DNA from: Pectinophora gossypiella
Lineage: Eukaryota > Arthropoda > Insecta > Lepidoptera > Gelechiidae
Assembly: GCF_024362695.1 (NCBI RefSeq)
Contig: NW_026063256.1
Location: 186,001 to 250,000 of the forward strand
Reading direction: 5' to 3'
DNA: 64,000 bases
The translations under genes and the position numbers were made by a program. The notes below the pieces were generated by a model. It had not been told where the DNA came from, did no database searches, and saw only the letters and a list, made by a program, of their open reading frames with translations. Below are positions 62,457 through 64,000 of this stretch, in pieces. Every line of letters begins with the position of its first letter. The first letter of the stretch is position 1.

Positions 62457-62649
62457 TTCTTTCAAATATTTTTCCTCTCAGACGACGCCCTGAGCCGAGG
62501 TTCGCGCCCAACTGGGCACCCTCAGGCCTGTTGTCTTAAACGTTGTACCGGGTGAGAGCCTTCAGCGCTCCCCATTTGTCCGGCCAAGTAGTTAATGCCA
62601 TCTGCGGCAAATCTACAATAAGTCACGTCAAAAAAAAAAAAAAAAAAAA
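62457..62649 (+). other. Jockey 3' UTR and poly-A tail
   Basis: ACGACGCCCTGAGCCGAGGT and CCAAGTAGTTAATGCC recur in all Jockey tails of the window. The A-run ends at 62649, next to the TSD. Confidence 0.93.
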
Positions 62650-62660
62650 TGAGTAGTATG

Positions 62661-63180
62661 TTATTGGGCATTCTAGACCATCTTCGTTCAGTCGGATCGC
62701 TCGAGCGCCAACGCGCTATCGCGGAGACAGTGAAAAAGAAGGTTCGTAAGATGAGAGATATCCAGTCGGATAATGAAAAAGCACTGGAAACCGTTTTTAA
62801 GCCTATAGTTAATCCACTTAATCAAATTTTAAATAATTCCATGAATAACATAAAATCTAGTGGAGATGACTCTTTTGCTAATGTACAGTTGGATAAAACA
62901 TTAATGCACAAAAATGCTTCTTCAAATGTAGAGGAACAATCTGATAACACCACCGAAGAAGATTCAGGGGATGAAAGTATTACAACTGATAATAATATAG
63001 ATGAATCTTTCAAATCTATTGAATCTCATGGAAGTCCTCATAAAAATATATCATCATGGTCTCTTTCTTCGGAAGTGTTTGAAGACGTTCCATTTGGTGC
63101 AAGATATGAACGTGGGAAACTTATGCTTGGCTCAGCCCGGTTGGTTATTGATGATAAGCAAATGTCAATAAATGGATGTA
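62661..63180 (+). pseudogene. Second Polinton: N-terminal half of the unknown core/assembly protein, inverted
   Basis: The frame 62649-63206 contains KKKVRKMRDI, an acidic Ser/Thr linker, ISSWSLSSEVFEDVPFG and RYERGKLMLG, matching the N-terminal part of 10320-11261. Homology ends near 63170-63180. It starts with TTATTGGGCATTCTA, the same 15-mer as at the terminal palindrome of the first Polinton (12186). The ATG at 62649 uses a base of the Jockey A-run, so the true start is not known. It is opposite in strand to its other half at 56749-57176. Confidence 0.85.
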
Positions 63181-63206
63181 TATATCTGTTAGGTTTGGGG
63201 TGTTAG

Positions 63207-64000
63207 ATTCCTAATGGCTGTGAGGGCTGGTTATCTGAGGCGAAGGCTCGTGCCAGCAACACTGACGCGGAAGTCCCGTGCCGGCAACACTGACGCGTAA
63301 ATGTCAAGACGCGTATCTTAGTTTTAATTTCTTATTTTTATTAATATCATAGTTTTTAGCCGATTAATTTACTTGTATTTGTATTAATTTTAGTATACAA
63401 AGTGTGTAAAATATAAATTTGTGTATTTGAAGTGGAAATAATTGTGTAAATTCAAATCAGCTGATTGTCGTACGGAGACCAACGGACTCCGACGTTACGA
63501 ATTCGAAAATACGGACTAAAACCTGGGGAGTATTGCTTTTGTTCTATATTATTACATTAGCCACTTATATATGTTGGGAAAAACTATAGTTCAAATGGGC
63601 ACAACAATAATTTCCGTTACACAAAGTACTTAGCACAAGTAATCACACAGTCACTGCTCTGAGCACGTAATAATTCGAATGAATAACTGAACCCGTTTTA
63701 CCGCCTTCGCCCCTTTTTATCATACGTCGTAAACAACTTTGACGGGTGAGAAGGTGGGGATATTTTCTGGCTTGACACCTTGTTATTTTGCGCCAACTAT
63801 CGATTATCGACAATGTTGCCAACACGGCCATTCTGCAAAGCGCATGCCCTCAGGCGCTACTCAAATAACTGTAACATAAGATCATTCAAAAATTAATTAA
63901 ATGCCATTCCGTTCGGCCAATCGTGACATAATTTTCCGATCATATATAAGATTATATCTGATCTACTTCCCTTTACGTCTTAAGCGTCTTTACATTTCCT
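63207..64000. other. Unassigned region with a short imperfect tandem repeat
   Basis: CGTGCCAGCAACACTGACGCG is repeated with one difference at about 63249 and 63272. A TGTTGGGAAAAACTATAG at about 63571 could be the start of an LTR whose other end lies outside the window, but nothing confirms this. No protein family is recognised. Confidence 0.3.

Larger units (their letters stand above)
57177..62649 (+). mobile_element. Full-length Jockey-clade LINE with intact ORFs
   Basis: TGAGTAGTATGT flanks it at 57165-57176 and 62650-62661, a perfect 12-bp TSD. It has a GC-rich 5' UTR (57177-57930), two intact ORFs, a 3' UTR and a run of about 20 As. Dead tails of the same family occur at 14137-23359, 32110-34600 and 37291. 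The structure suggests a recent, possibly still active insertion. Confidence 0.95.

Noticed and set aside
1..64000. tRNA, rRNA or single-copy host genes
   Set aside because: I scanned for tRNA-like box A/B pairs and for non-TE protein families and found none I can support; SINE fragments were the nearest matches.
63571..64000. A new LTR element beginning at TGTTGGGAAAAAC
   Set aside because: Only one possible end is visible; no partner LTR, primer-binding site or coding sequence falls inside the window.

Overview
The window reads as insect, most likely lepidopteran, genomic DNA made almost wholly of transposable elements (TEs). I found no convincing host gene. The lepidopteran call rests on dispersed repeats recognised from memory: a SINE whose 3' end is built of TATG units, and repeat ends reading CCCGCGACTTCGTCCGCGTGG-like. 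It also rests on the mix of Polinton, BEL/Pao, Jockey and piggyBac elements. No search was possible, so family names come from motifs and layout.

Layout. (1) 1-12300: the right part of a Polinton/Maverick (adintovirus-like) element. It holds protein-primed DNA polymerase B (open at the left edge), two small plus-strand genes (one with an apparent intron), then a tight minus-strand block: exonuclease-like protein, major capsid protein (frameshifted), a 48-codon ORF, minor capsid protein, adenain-like protease, PLA2-like protein, integrase with chromodomain, two proteins of unknown role and an A32/FtsK-like packaging ATPase. It ends in a 117-bp palindrome. Most of a virion-forming toolkit is present, but this copy carries at least two frame breaks. 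(2) 12300-24110: SINE and LINE relics, then a four-level nest: an antisense R1-like LINE, split by a Jockey LINE, split by a BEL element (14197-22400), whose 5' LTR is split by a hAT-type MITE. Each of the three inner insertions has a target-site duplication (TSD). (3) 24310-28763: a Gypsy/Ty3-like pol relic folded into an inverted arrangement.

(4) 28764-54632: two nearly identical ~2.5-kb repeat arms in inverted orientation enclose a decayed BEL element. That element is broken in turn by a Jockey tail (itself holding a deleted piggyBac), a palindrome-rich DNA transposon, a full BEL element on the minus strand (38249-45358) and a SINE. Further right lie a LINE fragment, a 2.5-kb palindrome (47333-49880) and a 5'-truncated CR1-like LINE inside the right arm. 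(5) 54633-64000: LINE tail and microsatellites, then a second, degraded Polinton (55621-57176 and 62661-63180). It is split by a structurally complete Jockey LINE (57177-62649) with two open ORFs, a poly-A tail and a 12-bp TSD. The last 800 bp are unassigned.

Most notable points: a canonical -1 slippery heptamer (A AAA AAC) in phase at the stop of the Polinton PLA2 gene, leading exactly into an ATG-less protease frame; a chain of ATGA stop/start overlaps in the capsid block including an unlisted 48-codon basic ORF; and the TSD-supported insertion order of the nests.
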